DNA of 64,000 bases from Polaribacter sp. (GTDB taxonomy: Bacteria; Bacteroidota; Bacteroidia; Flavobacteriales; Flavobacteriaceae): the NCBI RefSeq assembly GCF_024639685.1, contig NZ_JAHEHX010000019.1, positions 310,001 through 374,000 of the forward strand. The letters run 5' to 3'. The notes under the pieces were generated by a model that was given only the letters and a program-made list of their open reading frames with translations, was not told where the DNA came from and ran no database searches. This document shows, piece by piece, positions 54,314 to 63,310 of the stretch. The position numbers were made by a program, and so were the translations under genes. How positions within the stretch are numbered: the first letter of the stretch is position 1; every line of letters starts with the position of its first letter.

Positions 54314-55933
54314 TTAAGAATACACAGAATCTCTTAATTCTTTAATTTTAGGATCAGATAAATAATCATCAAAAGTTGCATATCTATCAATAGCTCCTTT
54401 AGGTGTTAACTCAATAATTCTATTCGCTACAGTTTGTGCAAATTCATGATCATGTGTAGAAAATAAAATTGTTCCTTTAAAGTTGATTAAGGAATTATTT
54501 AATGCTTGAATAGATTCTAAGTCTAAGTGGTTTGTTGGTTCATCTAACATTAAAATATTAGCTCTTTTCATCATCATTTTAGATAACATACATCTTACTT
54601 TTTCACCTCCAGAAAGTACATTACTTTTCTTTAGAGCTTCTTCACCAGAAAAAATCATTTTACCTAAAAATCCTCTTAAGTAAACTTCTTCTCTCTCCTC
54701 TTCAGTTTGTGCATATTGTCTTAACCAATCTACTAAGTTTAAATCTCCATTTTGAAAATACTCAGAATTATCAAGTGGTAGATAAGATTGTGTTGTTGTT
54801 ACACCCCAAGAATATTTACCAGCATCTGCAGATTCATTACCTGAAATAACTTGATAAAATGCTGAAATGGCTCTTGAGTTTTTAGAGATAATAGCTACTT
54901 TATCTCCTTTATTTAAATTGATATGAATATTATCAAACAATTTTTCACCTTCAAAATCCTTACTTAAACCTTCTACATTTAAAATTTGATCTCCTGCTTC
55001 TCTATCTCTATCAAAAATAATTGCTGGATAACGTCTACTAGAAGGTTTTATATCTTCTACGTTTAATTTATCAATCATTTTTTTACGAGAAGTAGCTTGC
55101 TTAGATTTTGCTACGTTTGCAGAGAATCTACGAATGAATTCCTCTAATTCTTTCTTTTTATCTTCTGCCTTCTTGTTCTGTTGTGCTCTTTGTTTTGCTG
55201 CTAACTGACTAGATTCATACCAAAATGTATAATTACCTGAATAATGATTAATCTTACCAAAATCAATATCAGAAATATGAGTACAAACAGCATCTAAAAA
55301 GTGTCTATCATGAGATACAACAATTACACAGTTATCAAAATTGGCAATAAAATTTTCTAACCAAGCAATAGTTTCGAAATCTAAATCATTGGTAGGTTCA
55401 TCCATTATTAGAACATCAGGATTACCAAAAAGTGCTTGTGCAATTAACACACGTACTTTTTGCTTACCATCTAAATCTTTCATTAATGTGTAATGTAAAT
55501 CTTCAGATATTCCTAAGTTAGATAACATTGCTGCTGCATCAGAATCTGCATTCCAACCATTCATCTCTTCAAAAACAATTTGAAGTTCTCCTATCTTTTC
55601 TGCATTTTCGTCTGTATAATCTGCGTAAAGCGCATCAATCTCTTTTTTTATTTTAAAGAGATCTTTGTTGCCCATAACCACAGTTTCTAAAACTGGATAT
55701 TCATCATAAGCATAGTGATCTTGGGTAAGTACAGACATTCTTTTACCTGATTCTAGATGCACCTGACCAGAAGTAGGATCCATCTTTCCAGAAATTATTT
55801 TTAAAAATGTAGACTTACCTGCACCATTGGCACCAATAATTCCATAACAATTTCCTGTTTGAAATTTGGTGTTTACTTCATCAAACAAAACACGTTTACC
55901 AAACTGAACAGATAAATTAGATACTGATAACAT
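54314..55933 (-). CDS. ABC-F family ATPase, YbiT type
   Basis: A 539-residue soluble protein with two ABC ATPase units joined by the ABC-F linker. Walker A is GIIGANGAGKSTFLK near residue 33. The second nucleotide-binding domain has KVAIISKNSRA in the Walker A place (a weak or altered P-loop, GDKVAIISKNS). The signatures are LDGKQKVRVLIAQAL and LSGGEKVRCMLSK. ABC-F proteins bind ribosomes and adjust translation; the order and length fit YbiT. The unusual second P-loop is worth noting. Confidence 0.92.
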   Translation of the reverse strand: MLSVSNLSVQFGKRVLFDEVNTKFQTGNCYGIIGANGAGKSTFLKIISGKMDPTSGQVHLESGKRMSVLTQDHYAYDEYPVLETVVMGNKDLFKIKKEIDALYADYTDENAEKIGELQIVFEEMNGWNADSDAAAMLSNLGISEDLHYTLMKDLDGKQKVRVLIAQALFGNPDVLIMDEPTNDLDFETIAWLENFIANFDNCVIVVSHDRHFLDAVCTHISDIDFGKINHYSGNYTFWYESSQLAAKQRAQQNKKAEDKKKELEEFIRRFSANVAKSKQATSRKKMIDKLNVEDIKPSSRRYPAIIFDRDREAGDQILNVEGLSKDFEGEKLFDNIHINLNKGDKVAIISKNSRAISAFYQVISGNESADAGKYSWGVTTTQSYLPLDNSEYFQNGDLNLVDWLRQYAQTEEEREEVYLRGFLGKMIFSGEEALKKSNVLSGGEKVRCMLSKMMMKRANILMLDEPTNHLDLESIQALNNSLINFKGTILFSTHDHEFAQTVANRIIELTPKGAIDRYATFDDYLSDPKIKELRDSVYS

Positions 55934-55952
55934 AAGACTTTTTTAGTTTTTG

Positions 55953-55960
55953 CAAAAGTA
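55953..55960 (-). promoter_or_regulatory. TAnnTTTG -7 box for the ABC-F gene
   Basis: Minus-strand TACTTTTG, exact consensus, 19 bases before the ATG at 55933. Confidence 0.5.
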
Positions 55961-56083
55961 GTAAATTGATTTCTTTTTATAGAAAATTAGCATGTATTTT
56001 TAATTTATAAATCATTTACAATACCTGTTATTATTCCTATCATTTTTAACAACGTATTAACAAGAGCAACCCTCATGAATAAC

Positions 56084-56091
56084 TATTTTTG
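56084..56091 (+). promoter_or_regulatory. TAnnTTTG -7 box for the 56116 lipoprotein
   Basis: TATTTTTG, exact consensus, 24 bases before the ATG at 56116. Confidence 0.5.
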
Positions 56092-56115
56092 TAGAATCTA
56101 TACTTTATAATTTTT

Positions 56116-57507
56116 ATGTATAAAAAATTAGTATTCTTAATCCAAATATGTACGTTATCAATTTTTATCAGTTGCAATAAAACTGATAAAGAAAGAGCAA
56201 CTTATTTTGGTGGAAAAATTGTAAATCCAAAATCTAATAATGTTGTGTTATATTCTATGGAAAAAGTAATTGATACTTTTTTATTAGATGAAAATCATAA
56301 ATTTATTGGAAAGATTAAAAATGCAAAAGAAGGCTTATATTATTTTGTTCATGGCAATGAGAATCAATATATCTATTTAGAGCCAAAAGACAGTTTAATG
56401 CTTAGACTAAATACTTGGGACTTTGATGAATCTTTGGTTTTTGCAGGATCTGGAGCAGAGAGAAACAACATACTAATTGATTGTTTTTTAGAGGATGAAA
56501 AAGAAAAACAAAAATTTTATGAATTAAATAAAAGAGAGCCTAAAGTATTTAAAAAAACTACCGATTCTCTTCTAGAAACTAAGGAAGTAATCTTCAATGA
56601 ATATGTTATTAACCATCCAAATGAAACAAAAGGTTTTTTTGACATTTTAAAAATTGCACTTACCTTTCCTATCTATTCACGTTTCGAAAGGTATCCAATA
56701 CTATACGCTAAATACAATGTAGATGGTAAATTCCCAGAAATAAAAAAGGATTTTTACGTATTTAGGAATAACTTAGATATTAACAAAGACACTTTAATGT
56801 ATTTTCCTCCGTACTCTAGGTATATTAAAAATTACGTTTATAATGAAACATATGCATTAGGGCATAAACCTATGAAACGGAAGTATACACAAAATTTTAC
56901 TCTAGATTTATTACAAATTATAGATGACAAAATTAGCTCTGAAAGCACAAAAAATGCCTTCTTAAAACAAACTTTAGTGAGTCATTTTTATAACAAATCT
57001 TCAGATCAGGTAAACTTAGAAGCTTTTCAAATGTTTTTAAAATCATCTACTAATGATAAAGATAGAAATACAATACAAAGCTTATTAAACGACTCAAAAG
57101 CCTTACAACTCGGAAATAAATTACCAAATTTTGAAATTACAGATTTTAATAATACCAAACATTCAATTCAAAAGTTAATAAAAAGAAGAAAAACTTTTTT
57201 GCTGTTTTGGAATCCAGAATACGTATCTAAATCTTACATTTCATCTCGTTTATTATATTTATCTAGTAACTATCCTAATATCACCTTTTTTGTTATTAAA
57301 ACAAACGGTTCAGATGATGAGAAAATAGAAAAGATAGATATTAAAAATCAATTTTACATTAATTCTGATAATTTTGCGCAATCATTCTTAAGCAGTAGAA
57401 TGACGAGAACTATACTTGTTGATAGAAATGCAACCGTTGTAAATGGCTTTGCTTCATTGTATTCTAACAACCTAATTCCTTATCTAGAAGAACTGAATAA
57501 AAATTAA
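56116..57507 (+). CDS. Lipoprotein with thioredoxin-like fold lacking the CxxC site
   Basis: A 463-residue exported lipoprotein (signal MYKKLVFLIQICTLSIFISC with the lipid-modified Cys at 20). The N-terminal part resembles the DUF4369 beta domain (TYFGGKIVNPKSNNVVLYS), a helical middle follows, and the C-terminal TlpA-like domain begins LGNKLPNFEITDF. Where the CxxC should be there is TFLLFWNPEYVSKSYISS, so thiol redox activity is unlikely. It may bind peptides or heme. Function unknown. Confidence 0.78.
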   Translation: MYKKLVFLIQICTLSIFISCNKTDKERATYFGGKIVNPKSNNVVLYSMEKVIDTFLLDENHKFIGKIKNAKEGLYYFVHGNENQYIYLEPKDSLMLRLNTWDFDESLVFAGSGAERNNILIDCFLEDEKEKQKFYELNKREPKVFKKTTDSLLETKEVIFNEYVINHPNETKGFFDILKIALTFPIYSRFERYPILYAKYNVDGKFPEIKKDFYVFRNNLDINKDTLMYFPPYSRYIKNYVYNETYALGHKPMKRKYTQNFTLDLLQIIDDKISSESTKNAFLKQTLVSHFYNKSSDQVNLEAFQMFLKSSTNDKDRNTIQSLLNDSKALQLGNKLPNFEITDFNNTKHSIQKLIKRRKTFLLFWNPEYVSKSYISSRLLYLSSNYPNITFFVIKTNGSDDEKIEKIDIKNQFYINSDNFAQSFLSSRMTRTILVDRNATVVNGFASLYSNNLIPYLEELNKN

Positions 57508-57543
57508 AAATCGCATTACTCTTCTAATTCATTTATTTTATAC

Positions 57544-57551
57544 TACATTTG
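57544..57551 (+). promoter_or_regulatory. TAnnTTTG -7 box for the DEAD-box helicase
   Basis: TACATTTG, exact consensus, 97 bases before the ATG at 57649, giving a leader of about 90 bases. Confidence 0.55.
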
Positions 57552-57583
57552 CACGATTTTATTTTTGAGCCTAACTCATTTAA

Positions 57584-57651
57584 AATCAGGTCGAAATTAA
57601 TAATCAGGTTTACAGGTGGGCGTTCTGTGAATCTACAAAATCACAGAAATG
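57584..57651 (+). promoter_or_regulatory. Structured leader of the DEAD-box helicase
   Basis: TTCTGTGA (57623-57630) pairs perfectly with TCACAGAA (57641-57648) in an 8-bp hairpin with a 10-base loop, and the ATG begins at the next base. Upstream, AATCAGGT occurs twice (57584-57591 and 57602-57609). This resembles structured 5' leaders of cold-induced RNA helicases. The regulatory role is inferred. Confidence 0.5.
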
Positions 57652-59457
57652 TCAACATTTAAAGAAATAGGGCTAAAAGCACCTATAATCAAAGCGTTAA
57701 CAGATTTAGGTTACGAAAAACCAACTGTAATACAAGAAAAAGCAATTCCACAAATAATATCTTCTGATACAGATTTAAAAGCATTTGCACAAACTGGTAC
57801 AGGTAAAACTGCTGCCTTTAGTTTACCAATATTAGAGCTTTTAGAAGAAGATAATAATAATGTACAAGCAATTATATTATCGCCAACAAGAGAACTTGCA
57901 GTTCAAATTGGTAATAATATTAAGGACTTTTGTAAATATTTAAAAAATGTAAAAGTAACTACTGTTTATGGTGGTTCTAGTATGGAAGATCAAATTAGAT
58001 CTTTAAAAAGAGGTTCTCAAATTGTTGTTGGAACTCCAGGTAGAACTGTAGATTTAATTAACAGAAGAGCTTTAAAATTAGGTAATGTAAGATGGTTGGT
58101 TTTAGATGAAGCTGATGAAATGCTTAATATGGGCTTTAAAGAAGAGCTAGATAAAGTATTAGAAGCTACACCAGAAACTAAGCAAACCTTATTGTTTTCT
58201 GCAACCTTCCCTAGAGAAGTAGAGGCAATTGCAAAAAATTACATGACAACTCCTGTAGAAGTTACTTCTGGAGAAAAGAATTCAGGTTCAGAAAATGTAA
58301 GTCATGAGTTTTATGCAGTTACAGAAAGAACACGTTATCCTGCATTAAAAAGAATTGCAGATTTAAATCCAGATATTTATGCAATTATCTTTTGTAGAAC
58401 TAGAAGAGAAACTCAAGAAGTTGCAGATAACTTAATTAAAGATGGTTATAATGCAGATTCTTTACACGGAGATTTATCTCAAGCACAGAGAGATTCTGTT
58501 ATGGGTAAATTCAGAAAGAAAACCATTCAGATTTTAGTAGCAACAGATGTTGCGGCTCGTGGTTTAGATGTAAATGAATTAACACATGTAATTAATCATA
58601 AATTACCAGATCAAATAGAAAACTACACACATAGAAGTGGTAGAACTGGTAGAGCAGGTAACAAAGGTGTATCTATTGTCTTAGTAAATAATAGAGAAAA
58701 AGGTAAATTGCGTGTAATAGAACGTATCATTAAGCAAAAATTTGTTGAAGGAAAAGTACCTACAGGAAAAGAGATTGTAGAAAATCAATTAATGAATTTA
58801 ATTGATAAAGTAAATGACACCAAGGTTAATGAATCTGAAATTACAGAGTTTTTACCTAGCATTTATGACAAATTAAAAGACCTAGATAGAGAACAATTAA
58901 TACAAAAGTTTGTTTCTTTGGAATTCAACACAATGTTAGCATATTACGAAAACTCTAAAGATTTAAATGATTTAGGCAGAGAAAATTCTAGATCTAGAGC
59001 AACTGCAGATAACATGACTCGCTTCTTTATCAATATTGGTAGAAAAGATAGCTTGAACCCAGCTAAACTAATTGGTTTAATTAATGACCAAAATATTGGA
59101 GATAAGATAGAAATTGGTGCTATAGATATATTAGATACTTTTTCTTTCTTCGAGATTGATAAAAACTTTGAAAGCGAAACTTTAGATGCGTTTGCTTCTA
59201 ATCAACCAGATTTTGACGGTAGATCTGTAAATGTAGAAATTACCAAAAAAGAACGTTCTGGAGGAGGAAGAAGAGGAAAAAAGAAATCTTTTGGTAAAAA
59301 AGACGGAGGTTTTGGACACAGAAGAAGCGCAGAAGGTTCATCATCTAGAAGAAGTTCTGATAATGGTGGAGGAAGAAATAGAAGTGATAGAAAATCTTCA
59401 TCATCTAGATCAGATAGAAAACCAGGAGGATTTGGAAGAAAAAGAAGAGATTCTTAG
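57649..59457 (+). CDS. DEAD-box RNA helicase with DbpA-like domain and RGG/RS tail
   Basis: A 602-residue ATP-dependent RNA helicase of the CsdA/DeaD group. It has AQTGTGKTAAF, PTRELAVQI, VLDEADEML, SATFPREV, and HRSGRTGRAG. A DbpA-type RNA-binding domain lies at about 455-535 (RFFINIGRKDSLNPAKLIGLI). The last 60 residues are rich in Gly, Arg and Ser (RSSSSRSDRKPGGFGRKRRDS), typical of RNA-binding tails. Such helicases unwind RNA during ribosome assembly, mainly in the cold. A terminator follows. Confidence 0.94.
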   Translation: MSTFKEIGLKAPIIKALTDLGYEKPTVIQEKAIPQIISSDTDLKAFAQTGTGKTAAFSLPILELLEEDNNNVQAIILSPTRELAVQIGNNIKDFCKYLKNVKVTTVYGGSSMEDQIRSLKRGSQIVVGTPGRTVDLINRRALKLGNVRWLVLDEADEMLNMGFKEELDKVLEATPETKQTLLFSATFPREVEAIAKNYMTTPVEVTSGEKNSGSENVSHEFYAVTERTRYPALKRIADLNPDIYAIIFCRTRRETQEVADNLIKDGYNADSLHGDLSQAQRDSVMGKFRKKTIQILVATDVAARGLDVNELTHVINHKLPDQIENYTHRSGRTGRAGNKGVSIVLVNNREKGKLRVIERIIKQKFVEGKVPTGKEIVENQLMNLIDKVNDTKVNESEITEFLPSIYDKLKDLDREQLIQKFVSLEFNTMLAYYENSKDLNDLGRENSRSRATADNMTRFFINIGRKDSLNPAKLIGLINDQNIGDKIEIGAIDILDTFSFFEIDKNFESETLDAFASNQPDFDGRSVNVEITKKERSGGGRRGKKKSFGKKDGGFGHRRSAEGSSSRRSSDNGGGRNRSDRKSSSSRSDRKPGGFGRKRRDS

Positions 59458-59463
59458 AAAAAT

Positions 59464-59498
59464 AAAAAAAGTTCAAGATATAAATCTTGAGCTTTTTA
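59464..59498. terminator. Terminator between helicase and 5'-nucleotidase genes
   Basis: AGTTCAAGAT pairs with ATCTTGAGCT (one G-U) around a 4-base loop with A-run before and T-run after. It serves both convergent genes. Confidence 0.8.
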
Positions 59499-59506
59499 CT
59501 TTTATA

Positions 59507-61030
59507 TTATTTCGTTTTTAAATAACTAACTACAGCTTTTCGAATATCATAAGCCTTTTCATCTTCTTTAGGATGATATACTGAGTAGACCTCTTTGTTT
59601 TCTGGAGATAAAAATGGGATGTCAAATCCTTTTAATAAATAATCAGAAAAAGCAGCAATATACGTTTTATTTAAATTAATTTTTTGATTGTTGATGTACC
59701 AAGTATCCCCCACTTTATTTGTATTAAATCTCTGTAAGTAAGCTCCTGTAGCTGAAGCTAACTCTCCATAATCCAAAACACGTTTTAATAACCTACCTTT
59801 AATTTTAGCTTTTACAATTGCACCACCAAATGGTAAAACCCTAAAAATATCCATTGCAGTAATGGCACCAACTAGTTGATCATCAATACGAATAGAACCA
59901 CCGTTAACCAAAGCACAATCTACCTTATTATCAAATACAAACGACATAGATTCTGTAATTACCTCACCTAAATTTGTTTGCTCACTTCTAATAGGAGCAT
60001 CTCTTCCATCTAAAGGAATAGTAGAAGAATAAATCACTTCATTAGGTTTAGGGATAACTTTACTAATTTCAGTAGTTAAAATGGATTGCCATTTGTTAAC
60101 AATAGAATCAACCTTTCTATCAGGTTTAATGGTATTATTGATTTCTTTTAGTTCAGAATTTACAGTAATTTCTTTTGTCTCTTTATCATAAAAAATTCGA
60201 TGTATATAAGCAGTTTTTGCGTTGGCATCTGCTTTAGTTATAACTCCATTTTTAGTCTCAACTCGCATATTAGTATGATCATGACCACCCATTATTAATG
60301 GTATTTCTGGCAAAAGTTTTGCAATTCTTTTATCATTGGTAATTTTTACGTGTGTTAATCCAAACACAACATCTACTGAATCTTTAAGTGCTTCATAATT
60401 AGCTTTAACTTTTTTAAACATATGATCATAAACAACATAATCTTTTGGGTTTGATTGAATACAAACACTTACAAAGCCAACTTTAATAGATGTTCCATCA
60501 TCATCCACCAATTCTTTAATATATGTTTCTGGGATATATTCTATTTGTGAATTTACTTTTTTATGAAAAGGACGTTTTAAGCTATCATTATGAGAGACAT
60601 TTCCTGCAATCCAGGAAAAAGTGCTTTCATTTAACCTTTTTTGAAGGTCTTTATAAGGTAAATCAAACTCATGATTTCCAAAAGCTACAAGATCAAAATT
60701 CATAGCGTTCATAACTTCTATCATTTGTTTACCTCTAATTCTTTCTCCGTTTACTTTTAAGGAACCAATTAACGAGGGGTTTAAAAAATCACCAGCCATA
60801 AAAAGCAATGTATTTTTATTTTCTTTTAAGAGTGTTTTATGAATAGATTCTACCCGTGCTAAACCTCCAAATTTACCTCCCTGAATTGGTGCTATTTCAT
60901 AAACATCATTTAATTGTAAAAATGTAAAAGAAATTATTTTGTTATCCTTTTTACAAGAGATTATTAAAAAAAACATGCAAAACATTAGTGCTAATTTCTT
61001 TGAATTCATTTTTTTGAATGGTTTTTGCAT
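59507..61030 (-). CDS. 5'-nucleotidase/metallophosphatase lipoprotein
   Basis: A 507-residue exported enzyme of the UshA family. The signal (MNSKKLALMFCMFFLIISC) is that of a lipoprotein, and an alternative ATG at 61009 gives a cleaner signal than 61030. The N-terminal calcineurin-like domain has FLQLNDVYEIAP, FAGDFLNP-type strings (LLFMAGDFLNP), FGNHEFDLPY and MGGHDHTN. The C-terminal 5'-nucleotidase domain (about 330-500) has LVNGGSIR. It releases phosphate from nucleotides in the periplasm. It follows the HMG-CoA-lyase-type gene by 8 bases. Confidence 0.92.
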   Translation of the reverse strand: MQKPFKKMNSKKLALMFCMFFLIISCKKDNKIISFTFLQLNDVYEIAPIQGGKFGGLARVESIHKTLLKENKNTLLFMAGDFLNPSLIGSLKVNGERIRGKQMIEVMNAMNFDLVAFGNHEFDLPYKDLQKRLNESTFSWIAGNVSHNDSLKRPFHKKVNSQIEYIPETYIKELVDDDGTSIKVGFVSVCIQSNPKDYVVYDHMFKKVKANYEALKDSVDVVFGLTHVKITNDKRIAKLLPEIPLIMGGHDHTNMRVETKNGVITKADANAKTAYIHRIFYDKETKEITVNSELKEINNTIKPDRKVDSIVNKWQSILTTEISKVIPKPNEVIYSSTIPLDGRDAPIRSEQTNLGEVITESMSFVFDNKVDCALVNGGSIRIDDQLVGAITAMDIFRVLPFGGAIVKAKIKGRLLKRVLDYGELASATGAYLQRFNTNKVGDTWYINNQKINLNKTYIAAFSDYLLKGFDIPFLSPENKEVYSVYHPKEDEKAYDIRKAVVSYLKTK

Positions 61031-61038
61031 AACTTTAA

Positions 61039-61899
61039 TTAATGATTAAATACCTCTAAAGCCTTATTGTAAGCACTTTCAAAACTCATAGGCTTAATAT
61101 TTGTTTCTACTTTTTCTTTAGTAAAATAACTTAATAATTTTTCTGTAGGCATATTACCTGTAAGTTCATTTTTAGCCATTGGGCAACCTCCATAACCTTT
61201 TATGGCTCCATCAAATCGTAAACAACCCGCTTTATGAGCAGCATCTACTTTTTCGAACCATTTGTCTGGAGTTGTGTGTAAATGAGCACCAAATTCTATA
61301 TTACTAAACTGAGGTATTAAGTTAGAAAACAAATACGCTATAACATTTGGTGTAGAGGTACCTACAGTATCTGAAAGTGACAAAATTTTTACCCCCATAC
61401 TTGAAAGTTTTTCGGTCCACTTCCCTACTATTTCAACATTCCATGGGTCTCCATAAGGGTTTCCAAAACCCATTGACAAATAGGCTACAACTTGCTTTTT
61501 AGATTTATCAGCTAAGTTTAAAATTTTATCGAGTGTAACTATAGATTCTTTAATTGTTTTATGAGTATTTCTCATCTGAAAATTTTCAGAAATAGAAAAC
61601 GGATACCCTAAATAATTAATTTCCTCAAACTGAACAGCATCCTCTGCTCCTCTATAATTTGCAATTATAGCTAGTAATTTACTTTTTGTAGTGCTTAATT
61701 CTAATTGAGACAATACAGCTGCTGTATCTCTCATTTGAGGTATTGCTTTTGGTGAAACAAAACTCCCAAAATCAATAGTGTCAAAACCAACTTTTAATAA
61801 AGAATTTATATACAATGCCTTTCTATCAGTAGCTATAAAATGAGACTTTATACCCTGCATAGCATCTCTTGGACATTCTATTATTTTGACATTTTTCAT
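61039..61899 (-). CDS. Hydroxymethylglutaryl-CoA lyase-type enzyme
   Basis: A 286-residue TIM-barrel enzyme of the HMGL/DRE-TIM family. The metal-binding Asp lies in ECPRDAMQG at the N terminus, and FGAHLHTTPD and GAIKGYGGCPMAKNELTGN near 225-245 carry metal His, the flexible-loop Cys and the family signature. HMG-CoA lyase cleaves hydroxymethylglutaryl-CoA in leucine breakdown. Relatives act on other acyl-CoA substrates, so the exact one is moderately sure. A TATATTTG promoter box on the minus strand (61905-61912) is 5 bases before the ATG. Confidence 0.9.
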   Translation of the reverse strand: MKNVKIIECPRDAMQGIKSHFIATDRKALYINSLLKVGFDTIDFGSFVSPKAIPQMRDTAAVLSQLELSTTKSKLLAIIANYRGAEDAVQFEEINYLGYPFSISENFQMRNTHKTIKESIVTLDKILNLADKSKKQVVAYLSMGFGNPYGDPWNVEIVGKWTEKLSSMGVKILSLSDTVGTSTPNVIAYLFSNLIPQFSNIEFGAHLHTTPDKWFEKVDAAHKAGCLRFDGAIKGYGGCPMAKNELTGNMPTEKLLSYFTKEKVETNIKPMSFESAYNKALEVFNH

Positions 61900-61904
61900 T
61901 AATC

Positions 61905-61912
61905 CAAATATA
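61905..61912 (-). promoter_or_regulatory. TAnnTTTG box directly before the HMG-CoA lyase gene
   Basis: Minus-strand TATATTTG, exact consensus, 5 bases before the ATG at 61899, implying a leaderless or nearly leaderless message. Confidence 0.45.
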
Positions 61913-61984
61913 GATAAAGTAATGATGAATAGAAATTTTTCTAGTTGATTATTCTCTAATTTATACTAATTTCGTTACCTAATA

Positions 61985-63172
61985 ATTACACAAAAACACA
62001 TACTACCTGTTATTGTAATTTCTCAATTTTGTTGCACTTCTTTATGGTTTGCTACAAATGGTGTAATGAGTGCTGTAGTTTTAGAATATCAGTTAGAAAG
62101 CAATGCTATTGGCTGGTTAACTTCTGCTGTACAATTTGGTTTCATTACGGGAACTTTACTTTTTGCTCTTTTTACAGTTAGTGATCGAGTTTCTCCTTTT
62201 AAAGTATTTTTTACGAGTGCTTTATGTGCTGCCTTTTTCAATTTCTGTTTTATACTAGAAACCGAAAATTCTTCTTACTTGTTGATATTTAGATTTTTAA
62301 CAGGATTTTTTTTTAGCAGGGATTTATCCTGTAGGAATGAAAATTGCTATGGATTATTTTGATAAAGGGTTGGGTAAATCTTTAGGTTTCTTAGTAGGTG
62401 CTTTAGTTTTAGGCACAGCACTTCCCCATTTAATAAAAGATTTCTTTATTGATACTTCTTGGAAGTTTGTAATTATTTTAACCTCTATACTATCTGTTAT
62501 TGGTGGTTTTCTTATTCTATTTTTCGTGAAAGATGGTCTATATAGGAAACGAAATAATAGTTTTGACATAACAACAATTTCAAATGTTTTTAAAAAAAAT
62601 GAATTCAGAAAAGCAGCTTTTGGTTATTTTGGACATATGTGGGAGCTCTACACATTTTGGGCCTTTGTACCTATTATATTATCTTCATATAATGAAATAC
62701 ATTCAAATTTAACCATTAATATCTCTCTACTGTCTTTTTTAATTATTGGTATTGGTAGTTTGTCTTGTATTTTTACAGGGTATATTTCTCAAAAATTAGG
62801 AGAAAAAAAATAGCTTTTATTTTTTTATTTGGATCTTTCCTCTGTTGTTTAATAGCTCCTTTTTGTTTGCTTGTTGATAGCCAAACTCTGTTTATAGTAT
62901 TTTTAATGATATGGAGCTTTTTAGTTATTGGTGATTCTCCCATGTTTTCCACCTTAGTAGCCCAAAATGTAGCTTCTAAAAACAAAGGTTCCGCCCTAAC
63001 TATAGTAAACTGTTTAGGATATTCTATAACTATTTTAAGTATCTTAATTATTACAGAAATAAATTTCACTTTTCAATCTAATTTCATATTCATGTTATTA
63101 GGCATTGGGCCTGCATTAGGACTTTTTACCTTTCGTAAAAAAAGGGATAACAAAACTGATATAGAAATTTAG
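61985..63172 (+). pseudogene. MFS-family transporter, split by two frameshifts and lacking a normal start
   Basis: Three overlapping frames encode one 12-span major-facilitator protein. The first (from about 61985) begins ITQKHILPVIVISQFCC, has no ATG, GTG or TTG before residue 27 or so, and ends after the T-run at 62305-62313. Removing one T gives GFFLAGIYPVGMKIA. The second frame stops after the A-run at 62803-62810, and adding one A gives GEKKIAFIFLFGSF and runs to the stop at 63172. With both repairs the protein is about 395 residues. Substrate unknown. Either a decayed gene or sequencing errors. Confidence 0.82.
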
Positions 63173-63257
63173 TAGTTATTAAAATTTATTGATGGCTTTG
63201 TTTATTTAAAAAAAAGAAATAAATAAGATAAAATGATTATACTTATTTATAGCATAA

Positions 63258-63289
63258 AAAAACCTAGATTAATCATCTAGGCTCTTTTT
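63258..63289. terminator. Bidirectional terminator between MFS gene and acnB
   Basis: CCTAGAT pairs with ATCTAGG around TAATC, with an A-run before and T-run after, serving both convergent genes. Confidence 0.85.
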
Positions 63290-63310
63290 ACTATTTAATA
63301 AAATGAAAAT

